NCBI RefSeq assembly: GCF_008638345.1
Contig: NZ_VTVA01000003.1
Span: 33,007-97,006, forward strand
From: Pseudomonas saliphila
Lineage (GTDB): Bacteria > Pseudomonadota > Gammaproteobacteria > Pseudomonadales > Pseudomonadaceae
Direction: 5' to 3'
DNA length: 64,000 nucleotides
This document shows positions 17,736 to 26,856 of the stretch, in pieces. Within the stretch, counting starts at the first letter, position 1. Every line of letters starts with the position of its first letter. The position numbers and the translations under genes were made by a program. A model generated the notes under the pieces. That model did not search any database, was not told where the DNA came from, and saw nothing but the letters and a program-made list of their open reading frames with translations.

Positions 17736-18953
17736 ATGAATGTGCTTTCACCTGTTCGTACTCGGCTTGTGTTGCCACTCCTGTTGGCACTGGCCGTGAC
17801 CGGTTGTCAGACAGTGTCGCCTGCCAGGCCTGCAACGGCTCTGATGGGTACCGGTGATCTCGGCTTGATCATCGAGCGCGCCTCGGGATCGGTGCTGGTG
17901 ATCAATACCACCAGCCGCTCCGTGCTTGATCGGGTTGAGGGACTTGGCGATCTGTCCCATGCCTCGGTGGTCTATTCACGGGACGGTCGTTACGGTTACG
18001 TCTTCGGCCGCGATGGTGGCCTGACCAAAGTGGATCTGCTAACAAGCGCCATTGTTGATCGGGTCATCCAGTCCGGGAACAGCATCGGCGGCGCCATCTC
18101 CCAGGACGGCCGGTTCGTGGCCGTTTCCAACTATGAGCCGGGCGGCGTGAAGGTATTCGACAGCAGCACCCTGGAACTGGTGATGGATATTCCCGCGGAG
18201 TACACCGATTCAACAGGCAAGGTTAAGCGGTCAAAAACCGTCGGCCTGGTGGATGCCCCCGGGAACCGCTTTGTGTTCAGCCTGTTCGATGCGAATGAGG
18301 TCTGGACGCTGGATATGAATGCACCCGAGACGCCAATCCAGAAGTACAAGGCTGGCGATGCGCCCTACGATGCGCTTATAACGCCTGACGGCCGCTACTA
18401 CATCGCCGGGCTGTTCGGCGAAGATGGCTTGTCCATGCTGGATCTCTGGAATCCTGAACAGGGCGTCAGCGAAATCCTGCCCAGTTATGGCAAAGCTGAA
18501 GAACAGCTACCGGTATACAAGATGCCCCATCTGGAAGGCTGGGCTATTGCCGACGGCCAGGCGTTCGTTCCGGCCGTTGGTTACCATCAGGTACTGGTAG
18601 CCAACATGAGCGACTGGTCGCTGACCGATCGCATCGCCGTTCAGGGTCAGCCGGTGTTTGTCATGGCCAGCCCGGACAACCGCCAGATCTGGGTGAGTTT
18701 TGCCCATCCGAACAACGATGTAGTTCAGGTGATTGATTCACAGACCAGGAAAATCATCCGCACGCTGGAGCCCGGTGTTGCCGTGCTGCACATGGAGTTC
18801 ACGCCCCGCGGCGAAGAGGTGTGGGTGTCTGCAAGGGACAGTAATGAGGTGACCGTCTATAACACCCGGACTCTGGAGCCGGTCGCCACACTGCCTGCCG
18901 AAAACCCCAGCGGCATCTTTTTCACCAGCCGCGCGCATGCCCTGGGTCTTTGA
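17736..18953 (+). CDS. nirF: NirF, heme d1 biosynthesis lipoprotein
   Basis: 405-residue d1-type propeller protein needed for a late step of heme d1 formation in the periplasm. The N-terminus is a lipoprotein signal with lipobox VTGC (Cys24). Propeller repeats such as YSRDGRYGYVFGRDGGLTKV, SQDGRFVAVSNYEPGGVKVF and TPDGRYYIAGLFGEDG are the same type as in NirN and NirS. The strongly conserved block YKMPHLEGWAIADGQAFVP is present. No cytochrome c domain is present, which separates NirF from NirN/NirS. It overlaps the next gene by 17 bp. Operon with nirC upstream. Confidence 0.92.
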   Translation: MNVLSPVRTRLVLPLLLALAVTGCQTVSPARPATALMGTGDLGLIIERASGSVLVINTTSRSVLDRVEGLGDLSHASVVYSRDGRYGYVFGRDGGLTKVDLLTSAIVDRVIQSGNSIGGAISQDGRFVAVSNYEPGGVKVFDSSTLELVMDIPAEYTDSTGKVKRSKTVGLVDAPGNRFVFSLFDANEVWTLDMNAPETPIQKYKAGDAPYDALITPDGRYYIAGLFGEDGLSMLDLWNPEQGVSEILPSYGKAEEQLPVYKMPHLEGWAIADGQAFVPAVGYHQVLVANMSDWSLTDRIAVQGQPVFVMASPDNRQIWVSFAHPNNDVVQVIDSQTRKIIRTLEPGVAVLHMEFTPRGEEVWVSARDSNEVTVYNTRTLEPVATLPAENPSGIFFTSRAHALGL

Positions 18954-19695
18954 CTCGCGGCGGACGTTCGCTGGCGTCGTGCTGGCTGGCATGGGGCTTA
19001 TCGCGCATGCCAGCGCTGGGAATGCGCCGATTCTGATCGCCATCGAGTCCGCAAACAGCGCATTGGCAGTCGCCCAGTATCGGTTGACGAGCTATCTGCA
19101 GGCTCAGGGCTGCCGCGCCAATATCCACTTTGATGCCGAGGTGCCCGGTCTTGCTCTGGCCTTTCTGCCAGGCGCCGCTGTGGGGGATTCTGATCCGATT
19201 CTGGAGGCCGTTAACCGCGACGGCCAACGCCCGGTTCCCGTCTGGGTAACCCGCAGCACGGCCGGCGTGCGGGATATTCGTGAGCTGCAAGGTCGCGACC
19301 TGGCCACCGTTGCCGGCACCGATCCTCTGGGTGGCAACCTGGCGCTGGCCGCACTCCGTGAACGAGGCATCACGCCCAGGCCAGAACAGCTTTATGAAGC
19401 CGGTGATTACAGTTCCGCGCTGGGGTTACTGCTGCACAACAACACCCACGCAGCGGTTTCCGAGCTGGGCTTTGTGCAGCCATTACTGACCGGGAACAGC
19501 CTGGTAGTAAGCTGGCAAGGCAGTCCTGTACAGGCCGGGGGCTGGTACCGGCAGAATGGCTGGAGCGAGCACGCAGGAGTCTGTGAACAGGCGTTGGCCC
19601 GAAGCCAGCGCGCAGCGGATCCGCAGATGTTTGCAGCCTTTCCCGAGTGGGTGTCCGGCTTTGCCCTGCCTGGCAGTCAGGACACCGGTCAATGA
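18937..19695 (+). CDS. PhnD-like periplasmic substrate-binding protein in the nirF operon
   Basis: 252 residues with an N-terminal signal (MGLIAHASAG near residue 20-28). The rest matches the phosphate/phosphonate-binding (PhnD/SsuA-like) class: TRSTAGVRDIRELQGRDLAT, then TDPLGGNLALAALRERGI and EAGDYSSALGLLLHNNTHAA, which form the typical two-lobe binding fold. No ABC permease or ATPase gene is nearby. The start overlaps the nirF end by 17 bp, so the two are translationally coupled. PhnD-like proteins without transporters often act as sensors or chaperones; a role in the nitrite-reductase pathway is inferred from linkage only. ATG 18991 is an alternative start. Confidence 0.75.
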   Translation: MPWVFDSRRTFAGVVLAGMGLIAHASAGNAPILIAIESANSALAVAQYRLTSYLQAQGCRANIHFDAEVPGLALAFLPGAAVGDSDPILEAVNRDGQRPVPVWVTRSTAGVRDIRELQGRDLATVAGTDPLGGNLALAALRERGITPRPEQLYEAGDYSSALGLLLHNNTHAAVSELGFVQPLLTGNSLVVSWQGSPVQAGGWYRQNGWSEHAGVCEQALARSQRAADPQMFAAFPEWVSGFALPGSQDTGQ

Positions 19696-19800
19696 CGTTT
19701 TTCCGATCACCATGGGCTCTTTCGCGATCGCCGCTTGCCTCGACAGGCAGCCCGTCAATGGCCTGCTAACATGATAAATCACTCGCACTCAGGAGATACC

Positions 19801-20505
19801 ATGAACAGCTCAACGCTGCGTATTGCCCGCCGCTTTTGCGGGCCGCCGGACAGCGGCAACGGTGGTTATGTGTGCGGTTTGGTGGCAAAACACATGGATC
19901 AACCCTGCCAGGTTACCCTGCATGCGCCGCCACCTCTGGATACCGACCTGCAGCTTGTCCCCCATGAAGACGGGCTGCAGCTGAAGCTCGGCGAGCAGCT
20001 GCTGGCCAGTGCCCGGCCCTATACCTTCGATCTGGATATCCCCCCACCGCCCTCGTTGCAGGAAGCCGAACAGGCCCAGCAGCGGTTTGATGGATTTCGC
20101 CACCATAACCTGCCCGGCTGTTTCGTCTGCGGTCCCAACCGTGCGGCCGGCGATGGCCTGCGCATATTTACCGGCGAAGTCTGCGACCATGAAGATCAGG
20201 TCGCCGCGCTCTGGCAACCTGCGGCAGATCTGGCCGACGCCGATGGCTTTATAGCCAGCGAGTTTCTCTGGGCGGCGTTGGACTGCCCAGGCTTCTTCGC
20301 CGTCAAGCGGGTTTCGGACGCGGCCTTGCTGGGGCGTTTTAGCGCCCATGTCGAACATCCGGTGCGCCCCGGCGAGACCCTGATAGTGTCGGCGTGGGCG
20401 ATCAGCCATGAGGGCCGCAAACATAACGCCGGCAGCGCCCTGTACCGCAGCAACGGCGAACGCGTGGCCCACGCCGAAGCCACCTGGATCAGCTTGAAAC
20501 GTTGA
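19801..20505 (+). CDS. Hotdog-fold protein, thioesterase-like
   Basis: About 234 residues beginning MNSSTLRIARRFCGPPDSG at ATG 19801, with AGGAG 6 nt upstream; the frame from 19735 lies before this ribosome site. GNGGYVCGLVAKH at the start resembles acyl-CoA thioesterase / fluoroacetyl-CoA-thioesterase-like hotdog domains. A central HNLPGCFVCGPNRAAGDGLR block has two Cys and resembles a family motif. The C-terminal half repeats the fold (DCPGFFAVKRV, GETLIVSAWAISHEGRK). No catalytic set is assured. It lies 105 bp after the PhnD-like gene and may be in the same transcript, but it is not a known nir gene. Confidence 0.68.
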   Translation: MNSSTLRIARRFCGPPDSGNGGYVCGLVAKHMDQPCQVTLHAPPPLDTDLQLVPHEDGLQLKLGEQLLASARPYTFDLDIPPPPSLQEAEQAQQRFDGFRHHNLPGCFVCGPNRAAGDGLRIFTGEVCDHEDQVAALWQPAADLADADGFIASEFLWAALDCPGFFAVKRVSDAALLGRFSAHVEHPVRPGETLIVSAWAISHEGRKHNAGSALYRSNGERVAHAEATWISLKR

Positions 20506-20608
20506 GTTGGAAATGGAGCGGCGTTGATACAAACGGCGATCAACCCCCACTTGCTCTGCCTTGTTCCATCACTGTAACTTGGCTAGCAGTATCACGCTTT
20601 TCTATTTC

Positions 20609-20620
20609 TACCGTACGGTA
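20609..20620. repeat. 12-bp perfect palindrome upstream of a hybrid kinase
   Basis: TACCGTACGGTA is self-complementary and lies 74 bp before the start of the kinase at 20694. It could be an operator; chance occurrence cannot be excluded. Confidence 0.3.
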
Positions 20621-20693
20621 CCGGACTAGACGCAGCCTGCCTTTCGATGCTCAGGCCATTATAAGATTCAATACGCGACACGGGTGCCCGGTT

Positions 20694-22805
20694 ATGCATA
20701 ACAAGCAGTCCTTTCTGCTAGGCGGTGGTGAAATCGGTGCACGCATGCGTGCGCACGACTGGGCTGCGACATCCCTCGGCCCGCCCGAAACCTGGCCTCA
20801 ATCGCTCAAATCAGCCATTTCGACCTGTATCAATTCACCCGTACTCGGTGCCGTGCTCTGGGGTCCGGAGCTGCGGATGTTCTATAACGACGCTTACATC
20901 CCTGCCATGGCAGAACGGCATCCCCATGCACTGGGCCGACCCGTTGCAGAGGTGTGGGGGGAATCCTGGGATACAGTTGCGCAACCCTTTTGGCAACTGA
21001 TGGATACTGGAGAGGGGTTCATCCACAACAAGGTTGAGCTACCCATGACTCGCCATGGCCAGCGCGAAATCACTTACTGGGGCATTACTGCCAGCCCGAT
21101 TCGCGGTGAAGACGGCAGCGTTGTAGGTCTGTACAACCAGGGTTTTGAAATTACGTCGAGGATCATTGCCGAACGCGAGCGGGATGTGGCTGAAACCCAG
21201 TTACGCCTCGTCAATGTCAAATTGGCCGAGGAAGTAACTGCTCGCACCGAGGAGCGCAATCTGATGTGGGATACCGCTCCAGACCTGATGCTGATCCTCG
21301 ATTTCAAAGGCATATTCCGCCGGGTCAACCCCGCCTGGACCCAGGTTCTGGGTTATTCCGCTGATGAGCTGGTCGACCATCATATCAACGAATTCGTGAT
21401 GCCCGAAGACCATGCAGAGACAGTGGCCGCCTATGAATCGGCGGAATATGGCCAGCATCCTCGCGTTATCAATCGCTACAGGCACAAGGACGGATCATTG
21501 CGATGGATCTCCTGGGCCGCCGCCCCGGCGGGCAAACTGACCTATGCCACAGGGCGTGACATCACGCAGGATAAATTACGTGAAACAGAGCTGGAATCAA
21601 CCCAGGAACAGCTGCGCCAGTCGCTGAAAATGGAGGCGGTGGGCCAGCTCACTGGCGGGCTCGCGCACGACTTCAACAATCTGCTGACCGCGATAACTGC
21701 TAGCCTTGATTTGATCAGCCGGCGTATCGAGCAGAACCGTCACGACGATGTGGGTCGGTTTATATCGGCGGCGAAGGAGGCATCCAGCCGCGCAGCATCC
21801 CTTACCCATCGTCTGTTGGCGTTCTCCCGAAAGCAGACCCTGGCGCCTCAGTCGGTGGATCCCGATCAATTGATTGAAGGCATGCTGGAGTTGATCTGTC
21901 GGACGGTTGGGCCATTGATTACAGTCGAGCATGTTGGCGACCCGACACGCTGGGCCGCACTGGTGGACCCCTCACAGCTGGAAAATGTTCTGCTGAATCT
22001 GTGCATTAACGCCCGGGACGCCATGCCCGACGGGGGCCGTATTCTAATCGAGACCCATAATGTTGTTTGCGATAGTGAGCAAGCCGTAGAACGGGATATG
22101 CCACCGGGAGAATACGTACGGCTCAGGGTCAGCGACACCGGCAGCGGTATGTCCCCCGAGGTCGCCGCCCGGGCTTTCGACCCGTTCTTCACCACCAAGC
22201 CGATCGGCATGGGAACCGGGCTCGGACTGTCGATGATCTACGGCTTTGCCAAACAATCCGGCGGGCAAGCGCAACTGACCTCCATCATGGGCCAGGGCAC
22301 TCAGGTAGCCATCTGCCTACCTCGTCATGTCGAAAAAACCCGTACAGAGCAACCATTGGCAGAGGCGTTAGCCCCGCCTGTCGGCGAGGTCAGCGAGGTC
22401 AGCGAGACCATTCTGATCATCGATGATGAACCCACTGTGCGCATATTGGTGGCCGTCGCTTTACAGGAACTGGGTTACATAACTCTCGAGGCCGAGACCG
22501 CTCTGGCGGGCCTGGTGGTATTGCAATCGGACCAGCCGATAGGCCTGCTATTGACGGATGTCAGCTTGCCCGGGGGCATGAACGGCCGGGAGCTGGCGGA
22601 GGCGGCGCGCGTAACACGCCCCCACTTGCCTGTGCTGTTCATGACTGGATATGCCGCGCATGCGCTGTTCGAAGACGCTAACGCCGAGACTGCCATGGCG
22701 GTGCTGACCAAACCCTTCCCCATAGCCACGCTTGTATCAAATATTCGAGAGCTGTTGCAGTCTTCGCCTGCGGACGCCGATTGGATGGAACCTCTGCCCG
22801 CCTGA
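20694..22805 (+). CDS. Hybrid sensor histidine kinase (PAS-PAS-HisKA-HATPase-receiver)
   Basis: About 703 residues starting [17 protein letters not shown]; a frame back to 20502 is non-protein-like and overlaps the previous gene. The first PAS-like domain holds [19 protein letters not shown], seen in many soluble sensory kinases. A coiled coil leads to a second PAS domain ([20 protein letters not shown]). The phospho-acceptor helix is [20 protein letters not shown]. ATPase motifs are [26 protein letters not shown] and [15 protein letters not shown] receiver domain follows with acceptor Asp in [17 protein letters not shown]. No membrane segment is seen. It has the same architecture and many of the same motifs as the kinase at 49306, so they are paralogs. 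Input signal is unknown. Confidence 0.9.
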   Translation: MHNKQSFLLGGGEIGARMRAHDWAATSLGPPETWPQSLKSAISTCINSPVLGAVLWGPELRMFYNDAYIPAMAERHPHALGRPVAEVWGESWDTVAQPFWQLMDTGEGFIHNKVELPMTRHGQREITYWGITASPIRGEDGSVVGLYNQGFEITSRIIAERERDVAETQLRLVNVKLAEEVTARTEERNLMWDTAPDLMLILDFKGIFRRVNPAWTQVLGYSADELVDHHINEFVMPEDHAETVAAYESAEYGQHPRVINRYRHKDGSLRWISWAAAPAGKLTYATGRDITQDKLRETELESTQEQLRQSLKMEAVGQLTGGLAHDFNNLLTAITASLDLISRRIEQNRHDDVGRFISAAKEASSRAASLTHRLLAFSRKQTLAPQSVDPDQLIEGMLELICRTVGPLITVEHVGDPTRWAALVDPSQLENVLLNLCINARDAMPDGGRILIETHNVVCDSEQAVERDMPPGEYVRLRVSDTGSGMSPEVAARAFDPFFTTKPIGMGTGLGLSMIYGFAKQSGGQAQLTSIMGQGTQVAICLPRHVEKTRTEQPLAEALAPPVGEVSEVSETILIIDDEPTVRILVAVALQELGYITLEAETALAGLVVLQSDQPIGLLLTDVSLPGGMNGRELAEAARVTRPHLPVLFMTGYAAHALFEDANAETAMAVLTKPFPIATLVSNIRELLQSSPADADWMEPLPA

Positions 22806-22847
22806 GGGGGTTCAAAGCCTTAAAGCTACCTGATTAAGGAGCAGTGC

Positions 22848-23645
22848 ATGTCTTCAGACCCGGCAAAACAGGCGACGCTTTACAGGATGGTCATGCCCGA
22901 GCATACGTGCCCCTTTGGCCTGAAATCCCTCGACCTGCTCAAACGCGAAGGCTATGAAGTCAACGACAATTGGCTGACCTCCTCTGAACAGACCGACGCG
23001 TTCAAAGCGGAGCATAATGTGAAAACCACGCCTCAGACGTTCATCGGCACCGAGCGCGTTGGCGGATATGACGAGCTGCGCCGACACTTCGGTAAAAAAG
23101 TGAGGGACCCTGACGCAACCAGCTATCAGCCAGTCATAGCGGTTTTTGGTGTAGCAGCGCTTCTGGCGTTGGCGGTGAGCTGGACGCTGAGTGGCGCATG
23201 GTTATCGATCCGTACGATCGAGCTGTTCATTGCCTTGAGCATGTGCATCCTGGCGTTGCTCAAGCTGCAGGACGTCGAAAGCTTCTCAAGCATGTTCCTC
23301 AATTACGATCTGCTTGCCCGTCGAGTGGTGCCCTATTCCTACGTGTATCCCTATGCCGAGCTGCTGGCTGGCGTACTGATGGTGGCCGGCGCACTGCTGT
23401 GGATCGCGATCCCGGTGGCATTATTCATCGGGACCATCGGTGCGGTGTCGGTATTCAAGGCCGTTTACATCGACAAACGCGAACTGAAATGCGCCTGCGT
23501 GGGCGGCGGTAGCAACGTGCCGCTGGGCTTTGTATCCCTCACTGAAAACCTGATGATGATGGCGATGGGGTTGTGGATGCTCCGGTATCTCGGAGTTGAA
23601 AGCGCAGCGCGTCGGCCCCCAGCTCTATATCATTACGCTTGGTAG
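22848..23645 (+). CDS. Glutaredoxin domain fused to MauE/DoxX-like membrane domain
   Basis: 265 residues. The N-terminal 85 residues are glutaredoxin-like, with active site TCPFG (single Cys), the cis-Pro region TTPQTFIGTERVGGYDEL and a GxDD-like end. Membrane helices follow at about 95-115, 125-145, 170-200 and 230-250, in a MauE/DoxX_like pattern. A CACVGGGSNVPLG loop carries two further cysteines between the last helices, as in proteins that handle disulfides or methylamine dehydrogenase maturation. The fusion suggests membrane-linked thiol transfer, but the target is unknown. No mau genes are near. The start has a CAGTGC leader and is the first ATG of the frame. Confidence 0.78.
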   Translation: MSSDPAKQATLYRMVMPEHTCPFGLKSLDLLKREGYEVNDNWLTSSEQTDAFKAEHNVKTTPQTFIGTERVGGYDELRRHFGKKVRDPDATSYQPVIAVFGVAALLALAVSWTLSGAWLSIRTIELFIALSMCILALLKLQDVESFSSMFLNYDLLARRVVPYSYVYPYAELLAGVLMVAGALLWIAIPVALFIGTIGAVSVFKAVYIDKRELKCACVGGGSNVPLGFVSLTENLMMMAMGLWMLRYLGVESAARRPPALYHYAW

Positions 23646-23696
23646 GGATATGCTTTTTCGCTATTATGTCGCCATTACAAAAAGTGGCGATCGTAG

Positions 23697-25412
23697 ATGG
23701 ACTCTCACAAACACCTGTGGCTGCTCGTGCTCCTCCTGCTGACGTCAAGCCTGGCGTGGGCAGCGCCGCCGATCGACATACATGACGGACCGGTCAATCT
23801 GAACGATTTCCGCATGGCCTATCATGTGGATCCATCCAAAACCTTGACCTACGAACAAGTCCGCAGCCTTCCGTTTACCGAGATCAACAATAAAGCCTCT
23901 CTTGGAACAGACGCCAAAGTCACCTGGTTCAAGCTGCTGCTGAACAACAACACTGGCGTTGAGCAAAAGCTGTTCCTTCACCTGCCCCACGCCTATCACG
24001 TGGCGTCAGTCGAGATTCATGAAGAGCGTGCAGGTACGCTCCTGCGCCGCGCTCACCTGGATCTGGACGCCGCCCCGGTTAGCGACCTGATGTACCGCGG
24101 CACTGCCGTCTACCCCCTCACCCTGGCAGCCGAGCAGCCGACTGTGCTCTATCTGCGTAGCCATTCGTATTCGCACCAATGGTTTGCCGTCGACATTCTG
24201 GATGAGCAGGCGTCGCGACGCGCCCTGATCGGCGTCAATCTCGATATCGCCCTGATGGTCGGTATGTTACTGGCGCTGGTTTTCTATAACGGCCTGCTGT
24301 ATTTCGCTACCAGTAAAAAAGAGAACATTTTCTACTCGCTGTATCTGATTTCAGGCCTGGTCTGGATCGCCCTGTCGTACGGCCTGATCGCCAATATCTT
24401 CGATGTGTACGGTAGTCAGGTGTTCAGACTGAACATCTCCTTGATCACCATGCCGATCTTTTTGCTGTTGTTCATGATGGCGATATTCGATACCAAACGA
24501 ATCTACCCCACCGAACACCGCTGCCTGCAAGTACTGTTGATTTTCCTGAGCTGCACCCTGGCCTGGGGTCTTTTTGACATCGCCGGCGCGCTCAAACCCG
24601 CGAGCACACTGGCGGCAGTGATGATGGTGGTGACCTTTTCGGTGAGCATCTCGCTGTACCGTAAGGGCAACCCGTTAGCGCGGTACTTTCTGATCGGCCA
24701 CAGCTTCTTCGTTGTGTTCAATGGCATCGCTGTCCTGTTCTATAAAGGCCTCATTCCAGTCAGCTATTTGAACAGCCACGGTGTCGGCATTGGCATCGTG
24801 CTGGAAGCGCTGACACTGGCCTATATCATCTCGCACCGAATCAGGATTCTGGAAGATATACGCGCCTCTCAGGATGAGCTGAAAAAGCAGGCGTCAACCG
24901 ACCCGCTGACCAGGCTCTACAATCGCCGGTTTTTTCTCTCCGAAGCCGATTACTTACTGCAATCAGCACAGCTCAGCCAGGCGCCCATGGCCGTGCTGGC
25001 GCTGGATATCGATCATTTCAAAAGCGTCAACGACCATTACGGCCACGCCTGCGGGGACCAGGTTCTCATCGCGCTGTCTCACAGCTTGAAACAGCACAGC
25101 CGGGATAATGATCTGATTGCCCGTTTCGGCGGAGAAGAATTTGTCATGCTGCTTCCGGATGCCAATCTTGAGGAGGCATACAGGTGCGCCGAGCGTATTC
25201 GAGCGGCCGCCGAAACCCTTCAGGTAAGAGCCGACCCTGACGCAGCCGTGCATATAACCGTCAGCATTGGCGTGGCAGAGGTCGGCGTCGGATACGAGAC
25301 GATTGAAACCGCACTGAGTCGTGCCGACCGGGCGCTGTATCAGGCCAAGCACAGCGGTCGCAATCGAGTGAGCACCGACAGACCAGCGCTCGAGACGCTA
25401 CAGGCGGTCTGA
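23697..25412 (+). CDS. 7TMR-DISM diguanylate cyclase
   Basis: Membrane-bound diguanylate cyclase of 571 residues. The signal peptide ends near residue 22 (SSLAWA). A periplasmic 7TMR-DISM extracellular domain follows, typified by LTYEQVRSLP, VTWFKLLLNNNTGVEQKLFLH and the TVLYLRSHSYSHQWF region. Seven membrane helices run from about 185 to 390. The cytoplasmic GGDEF domain has ARFGGEEFVMLLPD with an RDND I-site five residues before it and the substrate-contact motif LALDIDHFKSVNDHYGH. It should make cyclic di-GMP in response to an unknown envelope ligand, probably a sugar-like compound. It converges on the SDR gene at 25458. Confidence 0.9.
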   Translation: MDSHKHLWLLVLLLLTSSLAWAAPPIDIHDGPVNLNDFRMAYHVDPSKTLTYEQVRSLPFTEINNKASLGTDAKVTWFKLLLNNNTGVEQKLFLHLPHAYHVASVEIHEERAGTLLRRAHLDLDAAPVSDLMYRGTAVYPLTLAAEQPTVLYLRSHSYSHQWFAVDILDEQASRRALIGVNLDIALMVGMLLALVFYNGLLYFATSKKENIFYSLYLISGLVWIALSYGLIANIFDVYGSQVFRLNISLITMPIFLLLFMMAIFDTKRIYPTEHRCLQVLLIFLSCTLAWGLFDIAGALKPASTLAAVMMVVTFSVSISLYRKGNPLARYFLIGHSFFVVFNGIAVLFYKGLIPVSYLNSHGVGIGIVLEALTLAYIISHRIRILEDIRASQDELKKQASTDPLTRLYNRRFFLSEADYLLQSAQLSQAPMAVLALDIDHFKSVNDHYGHACGDQVLIALSHSLKQHSRDNDLIARFGGEEFVMLLPDANLEEAYRCAERIRAAAETLQVRADPDAAVHITVSIGVAEVGVGYETIETALSRADRALYQAKHSGRNRVSTDRPALETLQAV

Positions 25413-25414
25413 GC

Positions 25415-25447
25415 GTCGCACCCGACTCATCATGAGTAGGGTGCGAC
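25415..25447. terminator. Bidirectional hairpin between convergent genes
   Basis: GTCGCACCC pairs with GGGTGCGAC, and an inner ACTCAT pairs with ATGAGT, giving a 15-bp nearly perfect stem. It starts right after the cyclase stop at 25412 and ends 11 bp before the SDR stop. It lacks a U-tract, so it may act by Rho or RNA end stabilisation. Confidence 0.55.
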
Positions 25448-25457
25448 CGCGCATTGG

Positions 25458-26519
25458 CTAGGGAATCAGTTTGCGCTCACGCAGCGTAGCGAACACGTCA
25501 AAGAAGGCGTCGTCGCTGGCCTGGTAACCAGTGAACCCCAGCTTTCGGCTTTTTGACATATCGGTCACTACTTCAATTGGCCGGCCCAGGTCTGCATCGG
25601 TATGCCAGGGTGAAACGAGCTTATCGATATCGGCTTCCGCCAGACCCTGCTTGGCAGCTATCTCTTTCCAGATGCGGGCATCGTCGGCCATCTGCTGCTC
25701 CAGCGGGATCAGCTTGCCATCAAAGGCAGCCGGCGGGATGCCGAACCATTCAGCGATGCGACTCCACATCCAGCTCCAGCGAAACACATCGCCATTGACG
25801 ATATTGAAGGCCTCATTTGCAGCCGCCGGCGTGGTCGAAGCCCAGACCATATGCCTGGCCAGCTGGCGTGAATCGGTCATGTCCGTGAGACTGTTCCACT
25901 GCACCTCGGAGCCGGGGAAGCGAAAGGGGCGGCCGGTCACCTTGCAGATCGATGCATACACCGCCAGGGTCGTCGCCATGTTCATGGCATTGCCGACCGC
26001 TACTCCGGTAACGGTATGCGGCCGGTGCACGCTCCAGTTAAAACCGTCCCGGGCGGCAGCGGCGAACAGTTCATCTTCCTGGGCGTAGTAGAAGTTTTCC
26101 ACATCCAGGCGCCCCTGCTCTTCACGGAACGGCGTCTGGGGCAAAGTCCCCTTGCCGTAGGCCTCGAACGGGCCGAGGTAATGCTTGAGCCCGGTGACCA
26201 GTGCAACATGACGGACTGACGCCGCGGGCCGCAGTGCTTCCAGTACGTTACGGATCATCAGACCGTTAACGCGAATATTCTCGGCTTCGGTGGGCTGACG
26301 AGCCCAGGTCGTCAGATAGACATGGCTAGGCGCCAAGCCTTTCAAGGATTCGGCCAGAGACGCGGGGTCCAGCAAATCTGCACTGATCGGCTGAACGCCC
26401 TCCTCGGCCAACGGCCGGCGCGCAAGCCCTGCGACCTGCCATTTCTGATCGATTAGCTCGCGGACCACCGCACTGCCGGTAATGCCGCTCGATCCAACGA
26501 CGAGAGCGTTATGGGTCAT
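25458..26519 (-). CDS. PRISE-type short-chain dehydrogenase (progesterone 5-beta-reductase-like)
   Basis: About 353 residues starting MTHNALVVGSSGITGSAVV at ATG 26519, with GAGGT 7 nt upstream. A frame to 26711 adds 64 non-matching residues and is rejected. The NADPH Rossmann motif is GSSGITGSAV. The family-typical block GLKHYLGPFEAYGKG holds the catalytic Tyr/Lys region, followed by a PRISE-style NFYYAQEDELF. PRISE enzymes reduce enones or act on iridoid-like substrates in plants; bacterial members are of unknown substrate. No partner gene is adjacent. Confidence 0.85.
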   Translation of the reverse strand: MTHNALVVGSSGITGSAVVRELIDQKWQVAGLARRPLAEEGVQPISADLLDPASLAESLKGLAPSHVYLTTWARQPTEAENIRVNGLMIRNVLEALRPAASVRHVALVTGLKHYLGPFEAYGKGTLPQTPFREEQGRLDVENFYYAQEDELFAAAARDGFNWSVHRPHTVTGVAVGNAMNMATTLAVYASICKVTGRPFRFPGSEVQWNSLTDMTDSRQLARHMVWASTTPAAANEAFNIVNGDVFRWSWMWSRIAEWFGIPPAAFDGKLIPLEQQMADDARIWKEIAAKQGLAEADIDKLVSPWHTDADLGRPIEVVTDMSKSRKLGFTGYQASDDAFFDVFATLRERKLIP

Positions 26520-26856
26520 GGTTGATACCTCGGATAAGAATATGCGGACCACCTTAGTGGAAGCTGACTCTTCTATACAGCCAGCATCGAAACTGTCCCC
26601 ATCAAACCGATGGATGACTGGCCCACCGACGATGCCAGAGCACCCGGAGCTCGGCGTTTTTCTGCAGGGGTGCCAGGTTACTGCGAACCAGCGCACGTTG
26701 TGCGCTGCCATGGTGACCCCGGGGCTGGATCACGTGTTGTAATCCCAGCTGGTTACACAAGCATTGGATAGCAAACCAGGGCGCTGGACTGCATGTTGAC
26801 AGGCGGGCCCAGCGGCAGAGACGGGCTACCAGGCGCCAGCTATAAGGATTGCAGAT
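26520..26856. other. Noncoding region before the first GMC oxidoreductase module
   Basis: 337 bp with frames that are open but not protein-like. AAGGA precedes the ATG at 26857. No terminator, ANR box or Fur box was seen by eye. Confidence 0.4.
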
